A stretch of DNA of 64,000 bases. Origin: CAWFGW01 sp963815495 (GTDB lineage: Bacteria > Bacteroidota > Bacteroidia > Cytophagales > JAAEPT01). Under the pieces are notes generated by a model that was not told where the DNA came from, did not search any database, and saw only the letters and a program-made list of their open reading frames with translations. The translations under genes were made by a program, and so were the position numbers. Location: positions 4,956 to 68,955 of the forward strand of contig CAWFGW010000012.1 of the NCBI GenBank assembly GCA_963815495.1, in the 5' to 3' direction. Shown here piece by piece: positions 43,400-52,448 of the stretch; the stretch's first letter is position 1, and the number at the start of each line of letters is the position of its first letter.

Positions 43400-44671
43400 C
43401 TATTTAACAATAAATTTACCATTTCTGACAAGTTCTCCAGAGGTAAGACGATAAAAGTAGTTACCAGTAGGGAAGTCTGAAAAATTCAAAACGGATAATT
43501 TGTCCACTACCTGACTATACACAACTTGACCTTTATCATTCATAATATTTAGCTGTGCACTTTTATTTTCAAACCCTACAGAAACCACATCACTAACTAT
43601 TGTAGGATAAAACTCATGCTTTATATCATTAGCCTCATTCAGACTAACAAGAGTTGGCTTAGAATAATAAAAATTATACACACCTCCTTGAGTCCATACA
43701 GAATTTTCAGCGTCCCAAAAATTGAAACTAAATGTTTTCAAAGGTTTATTATTCATAAACTCTACTATACCCGTTATCTCATGATCAAACGACATAATTT
43801 TCAGCATTTCAATTGTATTAGAAATAGAGTAATCATTATAATAATCTAGTTCACTGTTTTCTTCCTCTATCCATAATTGAGTGTCCGAATCATATTCAAA
43901 TCCATTCACTTTAATCCAGTTACCTTCTGCATTATAGTCAAACGTGGTTAAACTTCCCTCTTCTGGAAATGAACTATCACCCCTAAATGACATAACTATA
44001 TTTAAATTTTTATCAACTGAATCTTTTCCTACTGTAATTTCTTCTTTTTCAACATTCCCTAAATCATCATAAAAAATTCTAGTGCTGGGGTTGATTATTG
44101 TACTATTTGGTTCTTGGGCGTAGCTAAAGTATTCTTCCACTTCCAAAATCAATTCACTACTTCCAGAGTCTGCATAAAAGCTACCAAAGTACGTTTTTCT
44201 ATTATATGCATCGTATTCATAAACATTTTCCCTTCTACCTCCCGACAAAAAATTGGTTGTTTTTTTTTCAATCAACCCTTTATTACTGACAATAATGTCA
44301 GTAGTCTTCTCACTAAAAAGAAACCAATTATTATTTGTTTTGTTCCAAAGATATATTCGATGAATAAACTGGTCAGTCCCAACTTTGTAAATTGCACTAT
44401 CTAATTGTCTATTATGAAATTTAGTTCCATCACTTTGTTGGGCAATAACACTCACTAATTGACCTAAGGAATTATAATGATAAAAACCTTTCTGATATGT
44501 TACAGTATCGTTAAACATTTTAACAAACCCTTTGAGAACAATACTATCTAACCTAACCTCTAGGTTACCTGAAGTTCTTTGCACTAGTTTATTCGAACCA
44601 AACTTAGGCACAACTTGTGAAAGGGCAGAAACCCCTATCACTGTAAACAATACCAACAAATACTTTCTCAT
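43400..44671 (-). CDS. T9SS type A sorting-domain protein, unknown function
   Basis: This 423-residue secreted protein has signal peptide MRKYLLVLFTVIGVSALSQ. The middle consists of repeated short segments with tyrosine/aspartate-rich turns (YEYDAYNRKTYFG, TFDYNAEGNWIKVNGFEYD) that resemble RHS/YD-type repeats. The last 80 residues (HEFYPTIVSDVVSVGFENK through RNGKFIVK) are a T9SS type A sorting domain. No catalytic motif is visible. It is alone on the minus strand, to the right of the thiamine operon. Confidence 0.78.
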   Translation of the reverse strand: MRKYLLVLFTVIGVSALSQVVPKFGSNKLVQRTSGNLEVRLDSIVLKGFVKMFNDTVTYQKGFYHYNSLGQLVSVIAQQSDGTKFHNRQLDSAIYKVGTDQFIHRIYLWNKTNNNWFLFSEKTTDIIVSNKGLIEKKTTNFLSGGRRENVYEYDAYNRKTYFGSFYADSGSSELILEVEEYFSYAQEPNSTIINPSTRIFYDDLGNVEKEEITVGKDSVDKNLNIVMSFRGDSSFPEEGSLTTFDYNAEGNWIKVNGFEYDSDTQLWIEEENSELDYYNDYSISNTIEMLKIMSFDHEITGIVEFMNNKPLKTFSFNFWDAENSVWTQGGVYNFYYSKPTLVSLNEANDIKHEFYPTIVSDVVSVGFENKSAQLNIMNDKGQVVYSQVVDKLSVLNFSDFPTGNYFYRLTSGELVRNGKFIVK

Positions 44672-44772
44672 GTTCTCAATTTAAGAATTCCAAAATTAAC
44701 AAATAATCCATAAAAAAACTTTCAGGTTACATTTACTTTGAACTTCAATATTTAAACCACGAACTTTACCCC

Positions 44773-45306
44773 ATGTCATCCCACCACTTCGTCCGTGAAA
44801 ATCAAGAACCAGGTCTTTATATAGATGAATGGTTTGCTGGTGCTGCGCAACTTTTGGAAGAACTTGCCCAATGGGCTCCGAAGATAATTGTGCATGAACG
44901 CGTTCTGGATGATGTACTGGAAACAGGAACGAAGATAGATGTGGTGCTGTACACAGACAGTAAAGCAACGATTGAAGAAAAAACACGGTTTCAATTCCCT
45001 ATAGAAATCGTAAAAGCCGAAGATTTGTTTGAAGCCAATGTTCGTTTTATTGAGGACAATTACATTAACAGAGTCCATATCATTTCGTTGAAAAAGCCAG
45101 AAGAAATAACTTTTCAATCGGGTTCTCAATTGACTTTTTTTAATGCTGAAAACACATTTTATAGAATAGAAAAAGGGTTTGAAAAATGGATGGCACAAAA
45201 TAGCCACTTCGAAATTTTAGCCAATGGAAAAAGGAGAAGTCATCGGGGAAACGATGCATTTTTTCGTTATGAAGGAGAATCAGGTGTTTTTATTGAAAAA
45301 TTATAA
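44773..45306 (+). CDS. Thiamine-pyrophosphokinase-like protein, probably non-catalytic
   Basis: This 177-residue protein begins MSSHHFVRENQEPGLYI, which closely matches the N-terminus of Bacteroidota thiamine pyrophosphokinases (MSSHHIVRxxQEPAL). The rest is shorter than a normal TPK (about 210 residues) and lacks the expected acidic GDFD-type motif and the DxEKTD motif that bind Mg-ATP; the corresponding place reads DVVLYTDSKATIEEK. A KWMAQNSHFEI segment and GVFIEKL end still fit the C-terminal half. It may be a regulatory or decayed paralogue. It lies 1.4 kb from the thi operon. Confidence 0.5.
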   Translation: MSSHHFVRENQEPGLYIDEWFAGAAQLLEELAQWAPKIIVHERVLDDVLETGTKIDVVLYTDSKATIEEKTRFQFPIEIVKAEDLFEANVRFIEDNYINRVHIISLKKPEEITFQSGSQLTFFNAENTFYRIEKGFEKWMAQNSHFEILANGKRRSHRGNDAFFRYEGESGVFIEKL

Positions 45307-45460
45307 AACCAGAGACGAAACCTTCCCTATTTTAACATTATTATTCGACACTTCTATTTAAACCCACAGGATTATTAAAGAATAATGAAGACATTATTTG
45401 ACCCCATCATTCGAAAGTAAAAAGTTGATTAATAAAAGTAGTCCAAGGAGCAATTTAGAA

Positions 45461-45904
45461 TTATACTTGCTCTTCAGCTTCTTTTTTAATGTTAGAGAAT
45501 TCTTTTGTTAATTCCACTTTTTGCTTTTCAGTAAGTACTTTACCTGCCATTTGAAAAACTTCATGTTCCTCTTCATCCAGATGATGCTCTACCTCGTGTT
45601 TCAGTTTTTTTGCTGTGACTAACCAGCCTGGCGAATCCATACTTGTTTCTTCTAATTCAGCAATCATCTCATCCATTTCGTGATGTTCTGAAATACTATG
45701 GCGTGCTTTTTCTTGCGTGAGATCACTTTCGATCAACGGAACATAAAAACATCTTTCCTCAGCAACTGCATGCGCTTCAAGTTCAGACTTTAATTTTTTA
45801 AATATTTCCTTCCGCTCACTTGTATCGCCATGAGTTTCAACTAGTTTTTTGACTAGCATCCTTTGTATTACGTGATCTTCTCTTATTCTTTCGAAAATTG
45901 TCAT
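45461..45904 (-). CDS. Hemerythrin HHE domain protein
   Basis: This 147-residue protein starts at ATG 45904 (MTIFERIREDH); an in-frame start further upstream would overlap the next gene. It is helical with the metal-binding pattern of HHE hemerythrins: IREDHVIQRMLV, ELEAHAVAEERCFY, SEHHEMDEMIAEL and KHEVEHHLDEEEHEVF. It probably binds a di-iron centre and handles oxygen, NO or iron stress. A DUF4235-like membrane protein gene lies 38 bp upstream on the same strand. Confidence 0.9.
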   Translation of the reverse strand: MTIFERIREDHVIQRMLVKKLVETHGDTSERKEIFKKLKSELEAHAVAEERCFYVPLIESDLTQEKARHSISEHHEMDEMIAELEETSMDSPGWLVTAKKLKHEVEHHLDEEEHEVFQMAGKVLTEKQKVELTKEFSNIKKEAEEQV

Positions 45905-45942
45905 ATCTGTTTTTTGATTTTTTTTATTAGATTTTTGTTCAA

Positions 45943-46179
45943 TTACGGTCTTGGTACAAATTTTTTGTAAAACACTTTTCCCAAGCCACTTAATACAGCT
46001 AAACCTACCGTCCACATCACCATCTCTTTTGTTGACGTATTTGATTTAGAAGTGTCGTTAGGAGGGGTTTTTCCTTTTGCTGCCACCCATGATTTTCTTG
46101 CAATTTCTTTTACGATTAAGCCTGTGGCTAATGAACCAGCTGTATATAGTGCTAGTTTTGAATTTTTAGATAACTCCAT
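45943..46179 (-). CDS. DUF4235-like small membrane protein
   Basis: This 78-residue protein has two hydrophobic segments (LALYTAGSLATGLIVKEIA and MVMWTVGLAVLSGLGKVFY) linked by a polar loop (KGKTPPNDTSKSNTSTKE). This is the pattern of DUF4235 proteins, which have two helices with a PP-containing loop. Function unknown; members often lie near stress genes. It precedes the hemerythrin gene in the same direction. Confidence 0.65.
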   Translation of the reverse strand: MELSKNSKLALYTAGSLATGLIVKEIARKSWVAAKGKTPPNDTSKSNTSTKEMVMWTVGLAVLSGLGKVFYKKFVPRP

Positions 46180-46569
46180 TTTTTTGATGTTTAGAATTGG
46201 TTACTTACTCTACCTTTAACCAAAACCAATACCAGTGTGAAAACAGGCTAAAAACTTATTATTAAGACTTATAAACTACATAGCAGGGGGACACATTTCG
46301 CACTAATGAGCAAAAACATCCACAAAAGAGCCTTCTACATATCCCGAAGTATATGAATTTCCATTTTCATCAACTGTAATATTAAAAGCACGATCGTTAC
46401 CTCTCGACCGTACAAAATTTATCCAGCCATTTTTTGGAGCAAATAAGAAGTGTAAGAATTAAGCTAATAGACTAGTGTAGTTTTTCATTTATTAAAAAGA
46501 TTAAATGTTACTGATTGATTTTATTCAAAAAATTGTAAAAATCAATTTCCTAAACAAATTTAATTAAGA
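46180..46569. other. Intergenic region with decayed gene fragment
   Basis: The stretch between the DUF4235-like gene and prmC holds no complete gene. It contains one SBBP-repeat-like fragment on the minus strand (46303-46440, listed separately) and is otherwise AT-rich. Confidence 0.6.
46303..46440 (-). pseudogene. SBBP beta-propeller repeat fragment
   Basis: On the minus strand this stretch encodes APKNGWINFVRSRGNDRA, then FNITVDENGNSYTSGYV, then EGSFVDVFAH and a stop. The block D-A-x-x-I-x-V-D-x-x-G-N-x-Y-x-S/T-G is the core of SBBP propeller repeats, common in secreted Bacteroidota proteins. No start codon or signal peptide lies upstream, and the frame is closed two codons before the legible part. 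It is probably the remnant of a larger gene. Confidence 0.5.
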
Positions 46570-47418
46570 TCAAATAACACCAACCACCATTCTATCTTTT
46601 CTTTGAAAATCTTTCAGAACTTCCACCTCAGAAAACCCTTGTTTCTGCATCACAGCTTTAGTTTCCTCACCAAATTGTTCGTTGATTTCAAAATATAACC
46701 GACCTCCCTTTTTTAATTGCTGTGCGGCCAGTTGAGTGATGCGTTCGTAAAAAATTAGTGCTTGTTCGTCTGCTACAAACAACGCTAGATGAGGATCATG
46801 GTCCAGCACGTTTTTATTCATCTTCACTTTCTCGCTTTCTAATACATAAGGTGGATTTGAGACGATAAGGTCATAGTTAATAGCTAATAGTGAAGAGTTA
46901 ATAGCTAATACATCTACTTGAATAAATCTTATGGCAACATCATTGACCCTGGCATTTTCCTTTGCAACTTCCAATGCTTTTTCACTCACATCTACCGCAA
47001 CTACTTCGGCAGCTAACTGCTTCGCTAATGCAATGGCGATGCAACCCGAGCCTGTACAATAATCGATGATTTTTAAGTTTTTTTGTCCTTTATAATGTTG
47101 AATGATTCGATCAACTATTTCTTCGGTTTCCGGTCGGGGAATGAGTACTTCTGGGGTCACTTTTATGCGTAGTCCATAAAACTCACACTCACCGATGATA
47201 TGTTGAATCGGTTCATGAGCGAGCAGTCGATCAAGTGTTTTTTGCAGTGCATTCTGATCATATTGACCCATCGCTTTTTCCATCACATAATCTGTTTTAG
47301 AAATTCCGTAGAGGTGATTAGCGAGCATAAAACTTAAGTTTTCAGCTTCTGCAAACTCATATATAGTCGCTAATTTTTCTTTTAAGAAAGAAATGAGGTC
47401 TTTTACAGTATTAAACAC
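46570..47418 (-). CDS. prmC: Release factor glutamine methyltransferase
   Basis: PrmC methylates the GGQ glutamine of release factors RF1 and RF2. The protein of about 282 residues has the N-terminal helical domain and a Rossmann domain with IIDYCTGSGCIAIALA and the catalytic NPPY motif in DLIVSNPPYVLESE. No ATG is available near the N-terminus; GTG at 47418 (VFNTVKDLIS) fits homologues best, and GTG at 47445 would overlap the ribD start region. An in-frame duplication of LLAIN is seen just before DLIV. It is divergent from ribD. Confidence 0.92.
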   Translation of the reverse strand: MFNTVKDLISFLKEKLATIYEFAEAENLSFMLANHLYGISKTDYVMEKAMGQYDQNALQKTLDRLLAHEPIQHIIGECEFYGLRIKVTPEVLIPRPETEEIVDRIIQHYKGQKNLKIIDYCTGSGCIAIALAKQLAAEVVAVDVSEKALEVAKENARVNDVAIRFIQVDVLAINSSLLAINYDLIVSNPPYVLESEKVKMNKNVLDHDPHLALFVADEQALIFYERITQLAAQQLKKGGRLYFEINEQFGEETKAVMQKQGFSEVEVLKDFQRKDRMVVGVI

Positions 47419-47446
47419 AGGTATAGTCACAACCCAAAGGTACACA

Positions 47447-48487
47447 ATGATACAGAATGATTCTTACTACATGCAACAAGCTTTAGACCTTGCTAAAAAA
47501 GGCATGGGAAAAGTAACACCTAATCCGATGGTAGGTTGTGTAATTGTACATGAAGGGGTTATCATTGGAGAAGGTTATCACGAAAAATATGGGGGACCCC
47601 ATGCTGAAGTCAATGCGGTAAATTCAGTAGAGAATAAAGGATTAATTGAAAATTCGACCGTGTATGTGACGCTAGAACCATGTGCTCATTTTGGAAAAAC
47701 TCCTCCTTGTGCTGATTTATTAGCTGCTGTAAAACCAACTCGCGTTGTCATTTGCAATGATGATCCCAATCCGTTGGTAGCTGGTAAAGGCATTCAAAAA
47801 TTGAAAGATGCGGAAATTGAAATAGAATCGGGTGTTTTAGAAGAAAAAGGAAGAGAACTCAACAAACGTTTTTTTACTTTTCAAGAGAAAAAAAGACCTT
47901 ATATCATTCTCAAATGGGCACAAACCGCTGATGGTTTTATCGCTCGAGAAAATTACGATTCCAAATGGATCAGCAATGAAGCCTCTCGCAAACTAGTACA
48001 TCAATGGCGAGCAGAAGAAGCGGGAATAATGGTCGGCACCAACACGGCTTTGCACGATAATCCACAATTGAACGTGCGTCATGTTGAAGGACATAACCCG
48101 ATGCGGATAGTACTAGATAAAACGCTGCGCATACCCAACGATTTTTATTTGTTTGACCAATCGCAACCGACCATTATTTATAATGGGTTGAAAACGTTAG
48201 CAGAAGACAACAACCAATTCGTACAATTGGATTTTACGCAAGACATCGTTCCTCAAGTATTGAGTGACTTATATGAGAAAAAATTTACCTCAGTAATTAT
48301 TGAAGGTGGAAAACAATTGTTAGACGCTTTTATCGCCCTGAACGTGTGGGATGAGGCGCGGGTATTTATAGCCGATAGTGTTTATTTTAAAAGTGGCATT
48401 GAAGCTCCAGTAGTACACAGAACCTTGGTGTCGAGACAAAATATAGCCAATGACAACTTGCTGGTTTACGCCAACCAAATTGGTTAA
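47447..48487 (+). CDS. ribD: Bifunctional riboflavin deaminase/reductase RibD
   Basis: RibD deaminates and then reduces the pyrimidine intermediate in riboflavin synthesis. The protein of about 346 residues starts at ATG 47447. It has the zinc deaminase motif GGPHAEVNAV, then LEPCAHFGKTPPC, and the reductase domain with VTLE, LKWAQTADGFIAR and GTNTALHDNPQLNVR. Length and domain order are normal. The first in-frame ATG upstream would overlap prmC. Confidence 0.95.
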   Translation: MIQNDSYYMQQALDLAKKGMGKVTPNPMVGCVIVHEGVIIGEGYHEKYGGPHAEVNAVNSVENKGLIENSTVYVTLEPCAHFGKTPPCADLLAAVKPTRVVICNDDPNPLVAGKGIQKLKDAEIEIESGVLEEKGRELNKRFFTFQEKKRPYIILKWAQTADGFIARENYDSKWISNEASRKLVHQWRAEEAGIMVGTNTALHDNPQLNVRHVEGHNPMRIVLDKTLRIPNDFYLFDQSQPTIIYNGLKTLAEDNNQFVQLDFTQDIVPQVLSDLYEKKFTSVIIEGGKQLLDAFIALNVWDEARVFIADSVYFKSGIEAPVVHRTLVSRQNIANDNLLVYANQIG

Positions 48488-48532
48488 AAATTTAAGTGTT
48501 TGTTGTGTCTATCAACTTTTTAGTGTTTCACC

Positions 48533-50737
48533 TCAATACTTCACTACTCGATGCACTTGATGCTTTTCGCCCCACCAGATTTCTAATAGATACAACCCAC
48601 TGTTTTCAGGCAACTGAAGCGATGGCATAGCACCGTGCAACTGATGCATTGAAATTAATTGTCCAAGGCTGTTAAATAATTTTACTTTTAGAGAAGGAAT
48701 TGAACAATTTACTTGAAAGGTGATGATATCAGTGGAAGGGTTAGGGTAAAAACCTATCTCGAGGGGGTCACAGGGAATTTCTGGTATAACTTCAACGCAG
48801 GCAGAAGTATCAACACAACCGTTTTCTGTTATTTCAACAGCAAAGTAACCCTTATTTGTTGCAGTAAAATGTTGACTGGTTTCTTCAGGTATTGTGATAT
48901 TTTCATTATCACAATCCACCCATTGGTAGGTAGCATTGGTGTTGTTAGCAGTGATGGTTTTATCATTTAATGTGGTGCTAGCGCTGCTGTCGGATAGACT
49001 ATAAACAGTCAAATTCAAGGTTACCACACTATCACATCCTTCGGCATTAGTTAAAATATAAGTAGCGGTGTCGTTAGAGGAAGTGTAGGTTTTTCCATCT
49101 ATCCATTCAAGGCTATCACAAGTAGTTATGATATCCGTTCCTGTTGTTGGATTAGTAATTGTTAAATTCAAAGTTACAACACTATCACATCCTGCGGCAT
49201 TAGTTAAAGTATAAGTAGCAGTTTCGTTAGATGATGTGTAGGTGTTTCCATCTATCCATATAAGGCTATCACAAGTAGTAATCTTATCAGTTTCTGTTGT
49301 AGAATTAGTAATTGTTAAATCTAAAGTTACTACACTATCACATCCTGCGGCATTAGTTAAAATATAGCTGGCGGTGTTGTTAGAGGAAGTGTAGGTATTT
49401 CCATCTATCCATGTGAGGCTATCGCATGTAGAAATGACATCGGTTCCAGAAGTAGATCTTGTAATTGTCAAATCCAAAAACACAAGACTATCGTAGCCTA
49501 TATCATTTGTGACCGTGTGGGTGGCCGAATTGTTAGAAGAAGTATAGGTGTTTCCATCCATCCATGTAAGGCTGTCACAAGCCACTAGGGTGTCTGTTCC
49601 AGAATTAATTAAGCGGATAACTCCACTTCTAGGAGGATAACCATCTCCATAATTATAAATCCACCCCCCCGCAGTAATTTTTCCATCGGGTTGAAGGGCT
49701 AAAGAACGAACAGAACCACTACACTTGTCTCCAGTATCAAAGGAAGTGTCTAATGAACCACTATCATTTAAGCGCAGAATAGATTCCCTGTTTATATCTG
49801 CGGAGAAACTGAAAGATCCCCCAACTATAATTTTTCCATCGGGCTGAACAACTAAAGAATAAACAGCAGGCCTAACTCCTGAATAAAAGAGAGTGTCCAA
49901 GGAACCGTCCTCATTCAGACGTATGATAGCTCCACTATTACTTGTTTCGTTAGAAAAACTGAAAGATCCCCCAACTATAATTTTTCCGTCAGGTTGAAGA
50001 GCTACACAATTAACATCATCATCAAACTCAATCTTTAGATCAAAAGAAGTATCTAAAGAACCATCTGCATTTAGACGTACAATTCTGTTTCTGTTTTTTT
50101 CATTAAAAGTACTGAAATCACCGCCAACAATAATTTTCCCATCAGGTTGAATAGTCATACAATTAACTAAAGAATTAAAACCTGTTCCAGGATTAAAAGA
50201 GTTGTCTAAAGAGCCATCCTTATTCAGGCGTGCAATATTACTGCTTTTTTTTTCGTAAATATTAAAATTACCTCCTATAATAATTTTTCCGTTAGGTTGA
50301 ACAGCAATAGAGTAAATTTGACTATAAAAATTACTCCGAGTATCAAAAGAAATATCTGATGAGCCATCTGCATTCAGACGCATAATAGCGTTACTTATTC
50401 TTCCGTTAACTGAGAAAAATCTACCTCCTATTATTATTTTTCCATCGGGTTGAATAGCTATAGCTTCAATAACATCAATATTAGCTACCTCTGTATCCAC
50501 ATTAAAAGTGTTGTCTAAAGAACCGTCTATATTAAGCCGTTCAAATATGTTTTTATTTACCGTATTATTATTAAGACTCCCGCCAACAATAATTTTTCCA
50601 TCGGGTTGAACAGCTATAGATTACACATAATGATTACCCCAAGATTTTCTTTGGGTAAAAGTGGGGTCATTGACAACTCCTTGTGAAAACACACTTGAAA
50701 AAAGTGTAATAAAAAGAACAGTAAATAGCTTTTTCAT
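48533..50737 (-). pseudogene. Delta-60-repeat T9SS protein, interrupted by one stop codon
   Basis: Reading from ATG 50737, the protein starts with a signal peptide (MKKLFTVLFITLFSSVFSQ) and continues as far as WGNHYV, where an in-frame TAA at 50621-50623 (minus strand) interrupts it. The frame then reads SIAVQPDGKIIVGG and continues to 48533 with no further stop. It comprises several delta-60 propeller repeats (VQPDGKIIVGGSFS, RLNADGSLDTSFD), then four repeats of 51 residues (CDSLTWIDGNTYTSS, AGCDSVVTLNLTI) and a T9SS C-terminal domain. A downstream GTG start would give a protein without a signal peptide. Either a true nonsense mutation or a base error; total length would be about 734 residues. 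Confidence 0.75.
49040..49610 (-). repeat. Four tandem 153-bp coding repeats
   Basis: Inside the delta-60-repeat gene, four tandem copies of a 51-residue unit carry CDSLxWxDGxTYTSSN, T-x-TNxxGxDS and a DLTIT or NLTIT strand. Copies differ at several positions, so they are not recent. These belong to protein structure and are not CRISPR-like. Confidence 0.8.
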
Positions 50738-50899
50738 CTTGTGGTTTAAAAGTAAGAAACCATAAATAAAACTATAATTTGTGTAAGGGACAAAATCAAC
50801 GTGTAAAGAATTTGATTTTGCTTGTCCTTTTGTTGAGAACTTGCGTTCGGTTATGTGAATAGCTGATTTATAGGCTCGGGAAAGATTTTAGTTAAAAGC
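50738..50899. other. Spacer upstream of the repeat cluster
   Basis: AT-rich spacer between the start of the delta-60-repeat gene and the first terminal inverted repeat. No gene or promoter with both elements is seen. Confidence 0.5.
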
Positions 50900-51377
50900 A
50901 CCCACCCCTTGCCCCTCCGAGGAGGGGAGTGATTTTTATAGTTATTTCGTTTGGAGTGATGGTTGGCCATTTTCTATATGAAAACTAAATCTCTATCCTT
51001 TTTGTCCACTCTCCAGTCCGAAGACACTCCCCTCTTTTTCGTTTAAGTGGTGATAGGAGGCTTCTATTTGAAAGCTAAATCGCAACTCTTTTTTCCACTC
51101 CCCAGTTCGGAGACACTCCCGTCCAAAGAGTGGGAATAGTTTCTATAGTTATTTCGTTTGGGGTGGTGATTGGAGGTTTCTATTTGAAAGCAAATCTCAA
51201 TTCTTTTTTCCAATTCTCCAGTCCTAAGACACTCATCTTTTGGGATGGGTGTAATTTCTATAGTTATTTCGTTTAAAGTGATGATTTGAACCTTTCTATT
51301 TAAAAGCTAAATCTCAATCTATTTCCCCACCCTCCTGTTCGGAGACACTCCCCTCCTCGGAGGGGTTAGGGGTGGGT
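50900..51377. repeat. Repeat cluster A bounded by 28-bp terminal inverted repeats
   Basis: The left end (50900-50927) starts ACCCACCCCT and contains the palindrome CCCCTCCGAGGAGGGG. The right end (51350-51377) is its inverse complement with 2 mismatches in 28. Between them lie four degenerate copies of a unit of about 90-120 bp whose core reads TAGTTATTTCGTTT, then GTGATTGGAGGTTTC, then AAAGCTAAATC, then CAGTTCGGAGACACTCC. No coding potential is seen. Confidence 0.85.
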
Positions 51378-51447
51378 AAATTCATTAACAAAAAGTTTGA
51401 TTTTATCCACTTCCACACTTAATTTGAGCGTCACCCATTTTTTAACT

Positions 51448-51825
51448 ATGGCTCACAAACGGGAAATAATCCCTTACAATCCTAAATTAAAACAACTTGC
51501 CCGGAAGCTAAGGAGTAATATGACTACTTCCGAAATACTCCTCTGGCAAGAACTAAAGAAAAAACAGCTACTTGGATACGATTTTGATCGCCAGCGACCA
51601 ATCGATAATTACATTGTGGATTTTTATTGTAAAGATTTAAAATTAGCTATTGAAATAGATGGGGAATCGCACAGCTACGAAGGAGCTTACGAGAGGGATA
51701 AAATAAGGCAAGAAAAATTAGAATCGCTAGGAGTACGGTTTTTACGTTTTGATGACCTAGAGGTCAAAAAAAAATTGTTTGATGTGGTAAATACAATTTA
51801 TGATTGGATAAAAACGAATAGTTGA
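51448..51825 (+). CDS. DUF559 endonuclease-like protein
   Basis: This 125-residue protein starts at ATG 51448 (MAHKREIIPYNPKLKQLARK); an in-frame start earlier would add 17 residues unlike homologues. It has the DUF559 layout related to Vsr and PD-(D/E)xK nucleases: LRSNMTTSEILLWQEL, FDRQRPIDNYIVDFYC with the conserved Asp, AIEIDGESH with the acidic pair, and a final GVRFLRFDDLEV. No biochemical role has been settled for such proteins to my knowledge. It lies between cluster A and cluster B of palindromic repeats, 70 bp after the right end of A and 12 bp before the left end of B. Confidence 0.82.
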   Translation: MAHKREIIPYNPKLKQLARKLRSNMTTSEILLWQELKKKQLLGYDFDRQRPIDNYIVDFYCKDLKLAIEIDGESHSYEGAYERDKIRQEKLESLGVRFLRFDDLEVKKKLFDVVNTIYDWIKTNS

Positions 51826-51837
51826 AATTCAGTGAGG

Positions 51838-51958
51838 ACCCACCCCTTGCCCCTCCGAGGAGGGGAGTAGTTTCAATAGTTACTTCGTTTAAAGTGGTGA
51901 TTGGGAGTTTCTATTTAAGAGCTAAATCACCATCCTTTTTCCACTCTCCAGTTGGGAG
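51838..51958. repeat. Repeat cluster B: one unit with the left terminal repeat
   Basis: A 28-bp end at 51838-51865 is identical to the left end of cluster A, and identity extends to 31 bp. It is followed by one degenerate unit (AATAGTTACTTCGTTT, GTGATTGGGAGTTTC, GCTAAATC, CCACTCTCCAGT). The right terminal repeat is missing; sequence degrades after 51955. Confidence 0.8.
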
Positions 51959-52040
51959 AGAACTCAACTCGTTGATTGTAAATATATACATAGGACTAAC
52001 TCTTTAACCTGTAAACTTTTTAGGACTTAGTCATAAGAGG
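51959..52040. other. Spacer between repeat clusters B and C
   Basis: AT-rich sequence without gene or recognised signal between the two clusters. Confidence 0.5.
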
Positions 52041-52311
52041 ACCCACCCCTAACCCCTCCTAGGAGGGGAAAGTTGCAACAATTATATCGTTGATTGATGA
52101 TGATTGGAGGTTTCTATTTACCGATTAAATCTCAATCCATATTTCCCACCCTCTAGTTCTAAGAAATCCCTCTACTCGGACGAGACAGTACCCTATAGTT
52201 ATTTCGTTTGGGGTGGTGATTGGAGATTTCTATTTGAAAACTAAACCTCAATCCTCTTCCCCTCCCTCCAGTTCGGAGACACTCCCCTCTTGGGAGGGGT
52301 TAGGGGTGGGT
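52041..52311. repeat. Repeat cluster C with terminal inverted repeats
   Basis: The left end (52041-52068, ACCCACCCCTAACC with palindrome CCCCTCCTAGGAGGGG) and the right end (52284-52311, ending TTAGGGGTGGGT) are inverse complements with few mismatches. Two degenerate units lie between them. It resembles clusters A and B. Confidence 0.82.
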
Positions 52312-52448
52312 TCTTAAGGAGAATAGCGTTATAGCGATGATTTGAAGCCCCAAACCCCTTAGAGACCCTACATCAAAAAAATATCTTATTCTTTTATTAC
52401 CTTTACCTCTTAAACTGAATACACTAACTGTATCCTTAGTCAACTGCT

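Noticed and set aside
49040..49610. Regular 153-bp repeats considered as a CRISPR-like array
   Set aside because: They translate in frame as 51-residue protein repeats with conserved motifs, with no unique spacers and no cas genes.
50900..52311. Repeat-flanked DUF559 gene considered as an insertion sequence
   Set aside because: No transposase and no target-site duplication is evident; the terminal repeats bound the repeat clusters and not the gene.
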